Assembly (NCBI GenBank): GCA_947631115.1
Contig: CANRKB010000013.1
Location: 1-49,073, forward strand
Source: an uncultured Clostridia bacterium
GTDB taxonomy: Bacteria > Bacillota > Clostridia > Oscillospirales > Ruminococcaceae
DNA: 49,073 nt
Reading direction: 5' to 3'
Both the position numbers and the translations under genes were made by a program. Within the stretch, counting starts at the first letter, position 1. Each line of letters opens with the position of its first letter. Positions 34,684 through 44,564 of the stretch are shown one piece after another. Under the pieces are notes generated by a model. That model did not search any database, was not told the DNA's origin, and saw nothing but the letters and a program-made list of their open reading frames with translations.

Positions 34684-35125
34684 TTAGAGGCTAGAAGCTA
34701 GAAGCTAGAGGCTAGAAACTGTTTTGAGCGGCGAACAACGTTTGGCATCAAAGCCACACAACGGGCGGCGGCGCAAAAGTTTTTTGAAAGGGGAGAGCAG
34801 CCAGAGGCTAGACGCATTATGCGCTTTGCGCATAACGCTGCCAGAAGCTAGAGGCTAGAAACTGTTTTGAGCGGCGAACAACGTTTGGCATCAAAGCCAC
34901 ACAACGAGCGGCGGCGCAAAAGTTTTTTGAAAGGGGAGTCCAGAGGGGAAAAATTTTTTTCAAAAAATTTTTCCCCTTTGGTCGCGGCGAAGCCGCGAAA
35001 CGGCGCTAGCTAGGCGCTAAAGGGTGCGGGGAAAACAAGAGTTTTCCCCGCATTGCCGTTTCAAAGCCGTGCTTTGAAACGGCAATCCTAAAACAAGTTT
35101 TGAGCGGTAACGTGCTTTCATTTTT
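34684..35125 (-). repeat. Family A repeat, copy A5, with internal duplication and F hairpin
   Basis: Two tandem copies of the array-plus-linker part (about 34685-34800 and 34841-34940) precede one hairpin part. A family F hairpin (34813-34839) separates them. H1 is at 35052-35086. H4 is imperfect (AGAGGGG against CCCCTTT), and H3 is replaced by CGCGGCGAAGCCGCG. The arrays read GAGGCTAGAAGCTAG and similar, seven bases per unit. Confidence 0.9.
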
Positions 35126-35134
35126 CAAACCACC

Positions 35135-35262
35135 AAACAGGCGGGGTGCGGGGCGCGCCAGCGCCCCGCAACTTTCCCCCTTCCCCTTCGGGGAAGGGGG
35201 CAGGGGGTTAGGGCGAATAAAGGTTATTTAGAGAGATAGAGTTTGAGAAGAACAACTTTTTT
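35135..35262 (+). repeat. Family D hairpin module, copy D2
   Basis: A G/C-rich hairpin GGGGCGCG/CGCGCCCC-type precedes CCCCCTTCCCC-TTC-GGGGAAGGGGG (35176-35200), a perfect 11-bp stem with three-base loop. Then come CAGGGGGTTAGGGCGAATAA and AGAGAGATAGAGTTTGAGAA. It is joined to copy A6 on the right in the same order as seen, in reverse, at 40174-40695 and 42294-42712. Confidence 0.85.
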
Positions 35263-35282
35263 GAAAGCGGAGCGGATTTTCT

Positions 35283-35603
35283 TTCCCGCTCAAAAGTTTT
35301 TTCATACTGTAGGTTGTTCCCCGCTCAAACCCTCTCCTAGGTTTTCCGTTTCAAATGCAAGCATTTGAAACGGAAAATTGGGGAAAACTCTTGTTTTCCC
35401 CAAACCCTTTAGCGCTCGCTAACGCGACGGGGACTCCGTCCCCGTACCCCTGCCAGAGAGGAAACTTTTTTGTAAAAAAGTTTCCTCTCTGGACTCTCCT
35501 TCAAAAAACTTTCGTGCGCCCGCTCGTTAGGCGGTTTGAACGGAAAAGCACTATGCCGCTCATTACAGTTTCTAGCCCCTAGCTTCTAGCTTCTAGCCTC
35601 TAG
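35283..35603 (+). repeat. Family A repeat, copy A6
   Basis: H1 is at 35343-35376 (TTTCCGTTTCAAATGC/GCATTTGAAACGGAAA), H2 is the TTGGGG/CCCCAA version, H3 is ACGGGGAC/GTCCCCGT, and H4 is CCAGAGAGGAAAC/GTTTCCTCTCTGG. Relative to A1, both arms of H3 and H4 changed together. The array at 35569-35603 has exactly five 7-bp units (TTTCTAG, CCCCTAG, CTTCTAG, CTTCTAG, CCTCTAG). It directly abuts the promoter of the next gene. Confidence 0.9.
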
Positions 35604-35631
35604 TTGCAGTTTTTTGCAGTCTTTTTATAAT
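35604..35631 (+). promoter_or_regulatory. Promoter of the HTH/DUF6017 gene
   Basis: TTGCAG (35604-35609), a 16-base spacer and TATAAT (35626-35631). The -35 box begins at the first base after the family A heptamer array. A small AAAGC/GCTTT hairpin lies before the binding site AAAGAGGA. Confidence 0.65.
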
Positions 35632-35683
35632 TATCCTCAAATAAAAAGAAAAAGCTCTATGGGGCTTTAGAAAAGAGGATAAT

Positions 35684-36793
35684 ATGTCAACAGTATTCAG
35701 AGTTGAAAAAAACAAGAATTACACGGTGATGTCCAATATTCACCTTAAAGACAGAAGTCTGTCGCTTAAAGCAAAAGGCTTGCTTTCGGTTATTTTAAGC
35801 CTGCCGCCCGAGTGGGATTACACGGTCACGGGGCTTGCGCATATTGTCGCAGACGGCGCTGACAGCGTTAGAACAGCAGTCCGCGAGCTTGAAAGTTTCG
35901 GCTATATAACCCGCCGACAGGGTCGCGACGACCTCGGGCGCATGTCGGTTAACGAGTATCACGTTTACGAAGATCCGAGTCAAAACCCCGATTATTCCTG
36001 CGAAGAAAATAATTCTTCCATGTCCGAAAAGGCGGACAATATTTTTTTGGCTTCTCCGTCGACGGATAAGCCGTTGACGGAAAACCCGTCAACGGATAAT
36101 TCGTCAACGGCTACATTTAATATATTAAATACTAATAAATCAAATACTAATTCATCAATCACTCATCCTCGCGCTTCGCGCGAAAAAAAGAAATTGACGG
36201 AGAGGACGGAGGGAATGAATGATTTTCATGAAGAAAATAATTCTTTTGAGAATGAAAGAAGCGAATGGGAAGAATACTTGAACGCCATTCACGAGAATAT
36301 TGAGTATGACAGCTTCGCCGAAAAAGCTAAAGCGGACGAGCTTGTCGGAGTAATGCTGGACGTGATGTGTTCGAGAAAGGAAACGATCCGAGTAAACGGC
36401 GAGGAACTTCCCGCAGAGCAAGTAAAAAAGCGCTTTCTTGAGCTTAAGAAAGCGCATATTGAGCATGTTCTCGCAGCCCTTGAAAGCAACTCGGGCAGCG
36501 TCCGCAACATTCGCGCGTATATTATCACCGCGCTCTATAACTCTCCGACGGCGGTTTGCGGCGCCCGTTCATTTCCAAATAATTCCTATTTCCCGCATTA
36601 TGGCTCTTATTCCGCGCCCTCGGCGCAAACCGCGCCCAAAAAACCCGCTTACGCCATGGAGTCGTCGTTTGACATGGACGACATTTTCGCAAGAATTAAG
36701 GCGCGGTATAAGCGCGACGAAAACGATGACGACTGGCTGCCAAAATCTCCCAAAAAGGAAGACCTGAAGCCCAAGTATGTGCTGTTGGAATAG
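35684..36793 (+). CDS. HTH replication-initiator-like protein with DUF6017-type C-terminal region
   Basis: The 369-residue protein has an N-terminal winged-helix domain (about 1-95): YTVMSNIHLKDRSLSLKAKG, LPPEWDYTVTGLAHIVADG, RTAVRELESFGYITRRQGR. This is the form common in plasmid/ICE replication initiator A and phage-like replication proteins of Clostridia. A Ser/Thr/Asn-rich linker follows with STDKP/STDNS repeats (about 125-160). The C-terminal part resembles DUF6017 (ELVGVMLDVMCSRKETIRVN, VKKRFLELKKAHIEHVL, SVRNIRAYIITALYNSP). No relaxase, integrase or partition gene is nearby. Family A copies flank it closely on both sides. It may be a relic of a mobile element or a domesticated DNA-binding protein. 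Confidence 0.82.
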   Translation: MSTVFRVEKNKNYTVMSNIHLKDRSLSLKAKGLLSVILSLPPEWDYTVTGLAHIVADGADSVRTAVRELESFGYITRRQGRDDLGRMSVNEYHVYEDPSQNPDYSCEENNSSMSEKADNIFLASPSTDKPLTENPSTDNSSTATFNILNTNKSNTNSSITHPRASREKKKLTERTEGMNDFHEENNSFENERSEWEEYLNAIHENIEYDSFAEKAKADELVGVMLDVMCSRKETIRVNGEELPAEQVKKRFLELKKAHIEHVLAALESNSGSVRNIRAYIITALYNSPTAVCGARSFPNNSYFPHYGSYSAPSAQTAPKKPAYAMESSFDMDDIFARIKARYKRDENDDDWLPKSPKKEDLKPKYVLLE

Positions 36794-36794
36794 G

Positions 36795-37118
36795 GGGCAA
36801 TCGTTGTTCCCCGCTCAAACCCTCTCCTAGGATTGCCTTTTCAAATGCTTGCATTTGAAAAGGCAATGCGGGGAAAACTCTTGTTTTCCCCAAACCCCAG
36901 GTTCAATGCCGTAGGCATTTAACCTGATGCGCTTTTGAGCGTTTGCGGGGACTCCGTCCCCGCACCCCTGCCAAAGGGGAAAAATTTTTTGAAAAAAATT
37001 TTTCCCCTCTGGACTCCCCTTTCAAAAAACTTTTGCGTCGCCGCCCGTTGTGTGGCTTGAACGGAAAAGTGCTTTGCCGCTCAAAACAGTTTCTAGCCTC
37101 TAGCTTCTAGCTTCCAGC
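36795..37118 (+). repeat. Family A repeat, copy A7, overlapping the end of the next gene
   Basis: H1 at 36832-36867 is ATTGCCTTTTCAAATGC/GCATTTGAAAAGGCAAT, where the C-G pair of other copies is T-A with both sides changed. H2 is mismatched at its base (GCGGGG against CCCCAA). An extra AGGTTCAATGCC/GGCATTTAACCT-type hairpin follows. H3 is GCGGGGAC/GTCCCCGC, and H4 is imperfect. The terminal array (TTTCTAG, CCTCTAG, CTTCTAG, CTTCCAG) overlaps the last codons of the minus-strand lipoprotein gene. Confidence 0.88.
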
Positions 37119-37627
37119 TTGCGCTGCTCCTTGAAATTGATATTCAGCGAATAAAACGGGCATTTCAGCGATATAAGCTTGCCGCTCGTGTCAGCCGTTA
37201 TCGTCACGGGCTTTTCATTAAACTCCGTTTCTACCGTAATTACCCCGTCCGAAACTATCCGATTGTCCGCGGTTATCTTCGGCAGAGTCTCCACCGCTTT
37301 TGCAATTATCTCGGGCAAAACCGTATACGTATCGTTCCCGTCTACCCCGAAACTCAGCGCCCCCAGCGTTCCGCTTAGTCCTTCTTCGTTTATCTTCAGC
37401 TTCATTCCCGCAAGCGCTTTCGGCTCGGTAAACGTAAATTCCCAGTCGTTCTCGGCATAGTATGCAATATCAGCCGCCGCTTCCAGCTTTCCGCACTTTA
37501 TCTCAGCCGAATAAGTATACCCCGCCCCGAAATCGGGCTTTGTCTGTACAAAAGGATTATTTTCCGCACACCCGCCCAGCATACAACAGCATAGCGCGAG
37601 CGCAATTATCTTCGGTGTTTTTTTCAT
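37100..37627 (-). CDS. Lipoprotein of about 175 residues, possible LolA-like fold
   Basis: The start ATG at 37627 is preceded by AAGGAGG; upstream in-frame sequence lacks a signal. MKKTPKIIALALCCCMLGGC is a lipoprotein signal peptide (LGGC, Cys20). The mature domain alternates short beta-like strands (YSAEIKCGKLEAAADIAYY, ITVETEFNEKPVTITAD) as in LolA/LppX-like lipid-binding barrels, but this assignment is weak. The final residues KLEARS and the TAG stop are encoded by 7-bp units of family A copy A7, so the native C-terminus was probably replaced or extended by repeat insertion. It is last in a four-gene minus-strand cluster. Confidence 0.75.
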   Translation of the reverse strand: MKKTPKIIALALCCCMLGGCAENNPFVQTKPDFGAGYTYSAEIKCGKLEAAADIAYYAENDWEFTFTEPKALAGMKLKINEEGLSGTLGALSFGVDGNDTYTVLPEIIAKAVETLPKITADNRIVSDGVITVETEFNEKPVTITADTSGKLISLKCPFYSLNINFKEQRKLEARS

Positions 37628-37673
37628 GACAGCCTCCTTGATGTGCCGCTTTGCGGCAATTTCTTGAAGGCAG

Positions 37674-39146
37674 TCAGAGATTTTCGATAATGTCGCTTGC
37701 AATTATCCTGCGCTTCGGCGTCGTCTTTACAAGCTCGTCGGCGGTATGCCCGTGAATAAACGCGCCCTCAACAGCCGCCTTTGCCGCAGGAACGCCCTGC
37801 GCCAGCATCGACGCAATTATTCCCGTCAGAATGTCGCCGCTCCCGCCTTTTGCCAAAGCGGCGTTTCCCGAAGCGTTCACGCTTATTTCATTCCCGTCGG
37901 CTATCACCGTATAACAGCCTTTCAGCAGCACAACGACCCCGTATTCCTCGGAAAACGCCCTTGCCGCGGCTATCCTGTCGCGCTGAATTTCGGCGACCGA
38001 AAGCCCGCTTATGCGCGAAAATTCCAGAGGGTGGGGAGTTATCACCGTATCGCCTGTCCTTGCCTTCAGAATATCTATATTCCGAGAAAGCGAATTTATT
38101 CCGTCCGCGTCAATAATAATCGGACAACTTGCGTTTTTTATGACGAATTCCGTCATCTTTCGCGTTTGTTCGCTGTTTCCCAGACCGCAGCCTATCGCTA
38201 TTGCGTTCGTTTTCGGCAGGACGTCGGCTATCTTTTCTTCCCAGCCTTTTGCGATAAAACCGTTTTCGTCCTCGGGAAGCGGCAGATAGGTCGTTTCGTT
38301 TATTGCAGATCCCAGCATTTTAACTACCGACACGGGCGCAGCCAGAGTGCAAAGCCCCGCGCCCATTCTGAGCGCGGCTTTTGTCGACATTGCCGCCGCT
38401 CCGCAGTAACAAAGGCTCCCCGCTATATTCAGAAGCCTGCCGAACGAGCCTTTGTTTGACGAGGGAAGTCTTTTCGGAAGAACGTCCTGTGCGCTGTTCT
38501 TGAAAACAGCCGAATATTCTTTATAACACTCTGCGTTTATGCCAATATCCAGAAGCTCGGTTTTCCCGAGAATATCCGCGCAGGCGGGGTTTATAAGCCC
38601 CTTTTTCATTGCCGCAAGCACAAGCGTGTGCGTAGGCTTAAAGCAGTTTTCATCGTATTCTCCCGCGTCGGAATTTACTCCGCTCGGAACGTCTACCGCG
38701 AACCTCAGCGGTCTTTTATTTGCGGCAATAAAAAGCTCCGCGATATTTTCGGGGAGCTTTCCGTGAAAGCCCGTTCCGAAAACGCAGTCTATCACAATGT
38801 CCGAGCTTTCTATGATCTGAAAACAGCGCGCCTTGTCACGTGAATAATTAACCGCGCTGTTGTCGAAAAAGCCGCGCGCGGTATCCGTTTTCGGCTCGCC
38901 GTTTGCGAGAATGACTTCGCACCGAACATTATTTTCCCGCAGAACTTTTGCGATAACAAAGCCGTCGCCGCCGTTGTTTCCCGCTCCGCATAGAACGACC
39001 GCTCTTGTATTTTCGCCGCAAAAGCCGAGAATATATCCTGCCGCGGCGGTACCCGCGTTTTCCATAAGCTGCGAATATGACAGGAATTTTCTATCACATT
39101 CAGCTTCCGCCGCTTTCATTTGTGCATTTGTAACCACGTATTTCAT
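37674..39146 (-). CDS. nnr: Bifunctional NAD(P)HX epimerase / ADP-dependent NAD(P)HX dehydratase
   Basis: The 490-residue fusion repairs hydrated NAD(P)H. Residues about 1-210 form the YjeF_N epimerase: VVLCGAGNNGGDGFVIAKVL, DCVFGTGFHGKLPENIAEL, FAVDVPSGVNSDAGE. Residues about 225-490 form the ribokinase-like dehydratase (NnrD/YjeF_C), with KGSFGRLLNIAGS, TPHPLEFSRISGLSV and ALAKGGSGDILTGIIASML (catalytic Asp in GSGD). All family motifs are present, so both activities are expected in the cytoplasm. AAGGAGA lies before the ATG, 11 nt after the preceding gene. Confidence 0.96.
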   Translation of the reverse strand: MKYVVTNAQMKAAEAECDRKFLSYSQLMENAGTAAAGYILGFCGENTRAVVLCGAGNNGGDGFVIAKVLRENNVRCEVILANGEPKTDTARGFFDNSAVNYSRDKARCFQIIESSDIVIDCVFGTGFHGKLPENIAELFIAANKRPLRFAVDVPSGVNSDAGEYDENCFKPTHTLVLAAMKKGLINPACADILGKTELLDIGINAECYKEYSAVFKNSAQDVLPKRLPSSNKGSFGRLLNIAGSLCYCGAAAMSTKAALRMGAGLCTLAAPVSVVKMLGSAINETTYLPLPEDENGFIAKGWEEKIADVLPKTNAIAIGCGLGNSEQTRKMTEFVIKNASCPIIIDADGINSLSRNIDILKARTGDTVITPHPLEFSRISGLSVAEIQRDRIAAARAFSEEYGVVVLLKGCYTVIADGNEISVNASGNAALAKGGSGDILTGIIASMLAQGVPAAKAAVEGAFIHGHTADELVKTTPKRRIIASDIIENL

Positions 39147-39157
39147 AATATTCTCCT

Positions 39158-39514
39158 TTATGCGTCAACGTTATTGCTTCCGCCGACGACTCTTATTTCC
39201 AGCCTGTGCGGCAGACACACTATCGGCACCGAGCCGTTTATTTTTCCCTGTCTTACGCATATTTTATCGGGGCAGTCCGCTTCTTCCACGCAAATTTTCC
39301 CGTCCTCGACTTTTATCTTATTGTACCCGCTGTCACATTCAACAATAAACTCCGTATCTTCGGAAAGTGAAACGGACTTTATAAGTTTTCCGTCTTGATA
39401 AATTTCGGCTGCGGGGTTTGGCAGGACGAAACTGTACATAAGCAAAAAGACCGCCGCGCCTGCCGCGGCGACGGCTGCTAAAACTATTGCCGCGATAATG
39501 ATTTTCTTATTCAT
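39158..39514 (-). CDS. NusG domain II-containing membrane-anchored protein
   Basis: The start at 39514 (MNKKIIIAAIVLAAVAAAGA) overlaps the end of the upstream HAD gene by 8 nt, so translation is likely coupled; an ATG three codons earlier has poor spacing. The 118-residue protein has one N-terminal membrane span (about 4-27). An extracellular NusG_II domain follows, with YQDGKLIKSVSLSEDTEF, EEADCPDKICVRQGKI and IVCLPHRLEIRVVGG. The two cysteines of CPDKIC and the VCLP cysteine are family-typical. Members often neighbour thiamine or FMN-related export genes in Clostridia, but the function is unknown. Confidence 0.9.
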   Translation of the reverse strand: MNKKIIIAAIVLAAVAAAGAAVFLLMYSFVLPNPAAEIYQDGKLIKSVSLSEDTEFIVECDSGYNKIKVEDGKICVEEADCPDKICVRQGKINGSVPIVCLPHRLEIRVVGGSNNVDA

Positions 39515-40157
39515 TTTTTGCATTACCTTTGAGGATAATATCAAGCTTTTCGGCATAATCCGCGAGGGAGTTTTCATAAAAGTCGGCGGTTTGTCTGAGC
39601 GCTTCTTGCTCTCTCTCGGAAAAGTCGTAAACCGCGCAGACCGTAAATCCCGCGGCTTTGGCGGTTTTGACGGCATAAAGCGCGTCCTCGAAAACTACCG
39701 CTTCATGCGGTTTGCCGCAGGCGAGAAGATAAGCGCTTTGCTTTGACTTGTCGGCTTTTCCGTAAATTTCGGTAAAGTATTTCAGCAGGTCAAGGCGTTT
39801 TAGCGACTTTTCCGCGAGGCTTTCGTCGGAAGATGTAAGGAGCTTTATCCGCACATTCAGCTTATAAAGCCGTTCGAGGATTTCCATTGCGCCGTTTTTT
39901 TGTTTTACTTCGTTTAAGTAAAAGTATTCGGACATTGCGACGGCTTTTTCGATTATCTCGTCTTCCGAAAGGGCGAGGGAATACTCGGCTTTGAGCAGCT
40001 TTGCCGCGTCTTTAAGCGACATATCCCACAATCTTTCCGAAAGGTCGGGCGCGGGGGTTTTTCCTATTGAGAGCAGAAACTTATCTCCCAGGGATTTCCA
40101 CATTCCGTTTGAATCGAGGAGGGTTCCGTCGAGGTCGAAAATGGCGAATTTAATCAT
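39507..40157 (-). CDS. HAD superfamily phosphatase (beta-phosphoglucomutase-like subgroup)
   Basis: I start at ATG 40157 (MIKFAIFDLDGTLLDSNGMW), with AAAGGTG 9 nt upstream. The 216-residue protein has motif I DLDGT (nucleophile Asp8, acid/base Asp10), a helical cap (about 15-90), motif II LLTSSDES, motif III Lys near KYFTEIYGKADKSK, and motif IV VVFEDALYAVKTAKAAG. It is probably a small-molecule phosphatase; the substrate is not predictable. It opens the minus-strand cluster HAD, NusG_II, nnr, lipoprotein. Family A copy A8 starts only about 17 bases upstream, so the promoter must lie within or beyond the repeat. Confidence 0.9.
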   Translation of the reverse strand: MIKFAIFDLDGTLLDSNGMWKSLGDKFLLSIGKTPAPDLSERLWDMSLKDAAKLLKAEYSLALSEDEIIEKAVAMSEYFYLNEVKQKNGAMEILERLYKLNVRIKLLTSSDESLAEKSLKRLDLLKYFTEIYGKADKSKQSAYLLACGKPHEAVVFEDALYAVKTAKAAGFTVCAVYDFSEREQEALRQTADFYENSLADYAEKLDIILKGNAKNE

Positions 40158-40173
40158 AGAAACAAACACCTTT

Positions 40174-40515
40174 CTAGAGGCTAGACGCATTATGCGCTTT
40201 GCGCATAACGCTGCCAGAAGCTGGAGGCTAGAAACTGTTCAGAGCGGCAAAGCGCTTTTTCGTTCAAACCTCCAAACGGGCGGCGGCGCAAAAGTTTTTT
40301 GAAAGGGGATTCCAAAGGGGAAAAATTTTTTTCAAAAAATTTTTCCCCTTTGGTCGCGGCGAAGCCGCGAAATTTCGCTCAAAAGCGCTAAAGGGTGCGG
40401 GGAAAACAAGAGTTTTCCCCGCATTGCCGTTTCAAAGCCTTGCTTTGAAACGGCAATCCTAGGAGAGGTTTTGAGCGGCAAACCACCTACAGTATGAAAA
40501 AACTTTTGAGCGGGA
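40174..40515 (-). repeat. Family A repeat, copy A8, with F hairpin
   Basis: It starts with TAGAGGCTAGA, then a family F hairpin (40186-40212), a linker and H4 (CCAAAGGGG/CCCCTTTGG). The CGCGGCGAAGCCGCG hairpin, H2 (GCGGGG/CCCCGC) and H1 (40423-40457) follow. The tail CCTAGGAGAGGTTTTGAGCG and GTATGAAAAAACTTTTGAGC lead into a linker and family D copy D3. Confidence 0.9.
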
Positions 40516-40547
40516 AAGAAGATCCTCTCCGCTTGTACAAAAGTTGT

Positions 40548-40695
40548 TCTTTTCAAACGCAGTTTCTCTCAATAACGTTTATTCGCCCTATCCCCCCGCC
40601 CCCTTCCCCGAAGGGGAAGGGGGAGAGTTCGGGGCGCAGGCGCGCCCTGCGACCCGCCTCGGGGGCTGCCGCCCCCGAACCCCTGCTGACGGTGG
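40548..40695 (-). repeat. Family D module, copy D3
   Basis: TTTCTCTCAATAACG and CGCCCTATCCCCC precede the hairpin CCCCCTTCCCC/GGGGAAGGGGG, then GGCGCAGGCGCGCC and a CGGGGGC/GCCCCCG hairpin. The stretch 40696-40797 to the right shows no gene and no other repeat. Confidence 0.85.
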
Positions 40696-40797
40696 TTAAT
40701 AAACGAAGTTAGTTGCGGGTTCGTGCGTTTAAATCAAAAAAAGTAGAATGAAAAGCGAATTTGTTTTCCCCTCTAAGGCTTTTCACTCTTAAAGACC

Positions 40798-41028
40798 TTT
40801 CCCGCTCAAAGCATCTTTGTAAGATTGTCGAAATTAAAACTACGTTTTAATTTCGACAATGTGGGGAAAACTCTTGTTTTCCCCACACCCTTTAGCGCTG
40901 TTTTGCCGTTATTGAGGGAAAACTTTTTTGAAAAAAAGTTTTCCCTCAAACTCCCTTTCAAAAAACTTTTGCGCCGCCGCCCGAGAGGTGGTTTTGATTT
41001 TAACGTTGTTCGCCGCTCGAAAACGTTT
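40798..41028 (+). repeat. Family A repeat, divergent copy A9 fused to a family B fragment
   Basis: H1 at 40824-40860 (ATTGTCGAAATTAAAAC/GTTTTAATTTCGACAAT) has a stem sequence very different from other copies yet fully paired. H2 is GTGGGGAAAAC/GTTTTCCCCAC. H3 is missing. H4 is TGAGGGAAAAC/GTTTTCCCTCA. The linker ends CGCTCGAAAACGTTTCAAT, where other A copies continue into a heptamer array; here it runs into the B core CCGATAACAATCTAA. Confidence 0.88.
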
Positions 41029-41104
41029 CAATCCGATAACAATCTAATAATGCCCGCGAAGCGTTCAATGAGCGTTGCACGCGAAGCGTTCAACGCGTAC
41101 ACTG

Positions 41105-41107
<3 letters not shown>
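41016..41107 (-). repeat. Family B fragment, copy B5, at the 3' end of tgt
   Basis: It carries AACGTTTCAATCCGATAAC and AATCTAATAATG, then two CGCGAAGCGTTCAA repeats and a short array remnant (GTACACTGTCAGCAG). The tgt stop codon lies in this remnant (41105-41107). Confidence 0.75.
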
Positions 41108-42592
<1,485 letters not shown>

Positions 42593-42614
42593 GAAGATCC
42601 GTTCCGCTTAAACA

Positions 42615-42712
42615 AAAGCTGTTCTTTTCAAACGCACTTTCTCTCAATAACGCTCATTCGCCCCACCCCCTTCCCCTTTCCCGAAGGGGAAGGGGGAAGT
42701 TCGGGGCGCTGC
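42615..42712 (-). repeat. Family D module, copy D4
   Basis: TTTCTCTCAATAACGCTCAT, then CACCCCCTTCCCC and a CCTTTCCC/GGGAAGG-type hairpin, then GTTCGGGGCGCTG. It joins copy A10 on the left and family B copy B3 on the right. Confidence 0.8.
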
Positions 42713-42957
42713 TGGCAGTATACAGTGGAGAGTGTACAGTATTCAGTAATGGTTGTCCACGCATTATGCCCTTCGGGCAAAACGCTACGCGGACAATATT
42801 TAGATTGTTTTAAGTCAATAGGCACACGAGCATAACTTTTACGGTAGCACTCGAAAGCGTTTCAGTCCGATGACAATCTAAATCCTACCCGCCGTTAGGC
42901 GGGTTCCTACTACCGCATACTGTACCCTGTACCCTGTCAATTGTCAACAGCGCGGCT
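42713..42957 (-). repeat. Family B repeat, copy B3, at the 3' end of the EAL gene
   Basis: This copy is inverted relative to B2. Left array: GGCAGTA, TACAGTG, GAGAGTG, TACAGTA, TTCAGTA. A family F hairpin replaces the usual hairpin (42760-42786). The core has AGATTGTTTTAAGTC, AATAGGCACACGAG, GTTTCAGTCCGATGAC and AATCTAAA. A hairpin ACCCGCC/GGCGGGT follows, then an array CGCATAC, TGTACCC, TGTACCC, TGTCAAT, TGTCAAC. The last units overlap the EAL gene's final codons. Confidence 0.85.
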
Positions 42958-44148
42958 TAGAGTTATGGCAAGAATGTCGTCGCTGTCGGGGTTTTTCATG
43001 TAGTAGTTTGTGGTTTCAACGGGGCGGTAAATGCCGTCGTCGCCGAGCTGCCTTGTAACAACGCGGCGCGTGCGCTCGCCGCGTTCATAAGCGGCGATCT
43101 GGTCGTTTATGTCGAACGCGTCCGAAAACAGCTTCCGATCGTCGGGGTACATTGTCGAAGCGCCGTGAACAATAAGCTCGGTGTAAACTCCCGTAGACGG
43201 GCAGGAGCGCGTGGAGAAGTTCTCATACGCCATCATATAAAAGCTGTTTCGGGAAAGATTGCTCATGATGACAAGCGGAAAAGCCTTAAATACGGCGTTT
43301 AAAAGCAGCTGCGAAGCGGTAGTGGACGACTGTATAAGCAGAATGTCCTCCGTTTCGGTTTCCTTTGCCGAGCTTATGAGCGCCTTGCGGAAATCCTCTT
43401 CGGGCATTGGTCTTGCAAACAAAAAGCCTTGTATAAGTTCGCACCCGCAGGTCCTTAAAAAGCCGAGCTGTTCTTTTGTTTCAACGCCCTCTGCGACAGT
43501 CGTCATATTGAGCCTATGGGCAAACTCAAAAATTGCCTCGAGAACTATTCTTTCCTTTTCGTTCTCGCAGTTGTGCGAAAGCAGCGATTTGTCAATTTTC
43601 AGTTCGTCAGCGGGAACGTCCTTTACAAAATTGAGCGACGAAAGTCCGCTTCCGAAATCATCGATCGAAATAGCAAATCCCGCGTCTTTTATGGACTTTA
43701 CAAAGTCGATTATGTCCACGCCTTCAAGAGCCAGCGCGGACTCGGTAATTTCAACCTCGAGGTATTTTCTCGGAACGCCGAAGCTGTCGGCGGTCTTTGA
43801 GAGCCTTTCGGCAAAGCCCGTTTCTCTTGCGTGCAGGCGTGAGAAGTTGGTGGAGATAGTTACCATTTTTCTGCCCGCTTTAAGCTCCTCGGCGATAAAG
43901 CGGCAGGTTTCCCTGAAAATGTACCAGTCAAGCTCGACGATAAGCCCGAGGTCTTCGAGCAGCGGAATGAACATACCGGGCGAAATGACGACTCCGTCCG
44001 ACATCTGCCAGCGCGCAAGAGCCTCCGCGCCCTTGATCTTTCCGTTCAGGGCGTTGAACTTCGGCTGATAATAGACCTTGATCTCGCGGTTTTCATAAGC
44101 TTTTTGGATAAGGTCGCTTATGTTGTCTTTGTTTAGTTCGATTAGCAT
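42937..44148 (-). CDS. EAL-domain cyclic-di-GMP phosphodiesterase
   Basis: The 403-residue cytoplasmic protein has an N-terminal EAL domain (about 10-255) with all metal/catalytic residues visible: Glu42 in AEALAR, Asn101 in STNFS, Glu133 in EITES, Asp163-Asp164 in DDFGSGL, Lys184 in LKIDKS, Glu220 in AEGVET and Gln240 in QGFLFARPM. It should hydrolyse c-di-GMP. The C-terminal region of about 130 residues ([30 protein letters not shown]) looks PAS-like, and the sensed signal is unknown. No GGDEF domain is present. TGGAGG precedes the ATG. The last residues VDN and TGA come from family B heptamers. Confidence 0.93.
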   Translation of the reverse strand: MLIELNKDNISDLIQKAYENREIKVYYQPKFNALNGKIKGAEALARWQMSDGVVISPGMFIPLLEDLGLIVELDWYIFRETCRFIAEELKAGRKMVTISTNFSRLHARETGFAERLSKTADSFGVPRKYLEVEITESALALEGVDIIDFVKSIKDAGFAISIDDFGSGLSSLNFVKDVPADELKIDKSLLSHNCENEKERIVLEAIFEFAHRLNMTTVAEGVETKEQLGFLRTCGCELIQGFLFARPMPEEDFRKALISSAKETETEDILLIQSSTTASQLLLNAVFKAFPLVIMSNLSRNSFYMMAYENFSTRSCPSTGVYTELIVHGASTMYPDDRKLFSDAFDINDQIAAYERGERTRRVVTRQLGDDGIYRPVETTNYYMKNPDSDDILAITLSRAVDN

Positions 44149-44267
44149 AATAAACCTCCATAAAAAGTTTTAGTTATTTCCTATATTCTAACATATTTAA
44201 AAGCATTTTTGAATTACTTTTTGTTAAAAAAATGTTTTTCGTCAAAATAGCCATAATTCATTGCTGT

Positions 44268-44508
44268 TGTCAGTTGACAGTGTACAATAGACAGTAGTCA
44301 GTAATAGCGGAAAGTTTGTTTTTTTCAAACATTTTTTCTCTCAATAACGCTCACTCGCCCCAACCCCCCCGCCCCCTTCCCCGAAGGGGAAGGGGGCGTT
44401 CGGGGCGCAGGCGCGCCCTGCGACCCGCCTCGGGGGCTTCGCCCCCGAACCCCCGTCGGCAGTTGACAGCAGACAGAGGACAGTACGCAGTAATAACCGA
44501 AAGGCAAT
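44268..44508 (+). repeat. Repeat mosaic: B array fragments around family D copy D5
   Basis: A B-type array (GTTGTCA, GTTGACA, GTGTACA, ATAGACA, GTAGTCA) spans about 44268-44305. Family D follows at about 44330-44455: TTTCTCTCAATAACGCTCAC, a CCCCCTTCCCC/GGGGAAGGGGG hairpin, GGCGCAGGCGCGCC and CGGGGGC/GCCCCCG. A second B-type array (GTTGACA, GCAGACA, GAGGACA, GTACGCA) ends it. The interval 44149-44267 holds the EAL gene's upstream region, with no strong promoter found. Confidence 0.8.
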
Positions 44509-44564
44509 TGCCCGCTCACACCTTCTAAGCCCTCAACCAACTCACCCGCCCAATTCGCGCGGCT

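Noticed and set aside
35176-35200. UUCG tetraloop in the family D hairpin
   Set aside because: Pairing of the 25-mer is best with 11-bp arms and a three-base UUC loop; a UUCG loop would shift the arms out of register.
35684-36793. Prophage or plasmid around the replication-initiator-like gene
   Set aside because: No integrase, relaxase, partition, capsid or att-site candidates are seen nearby.
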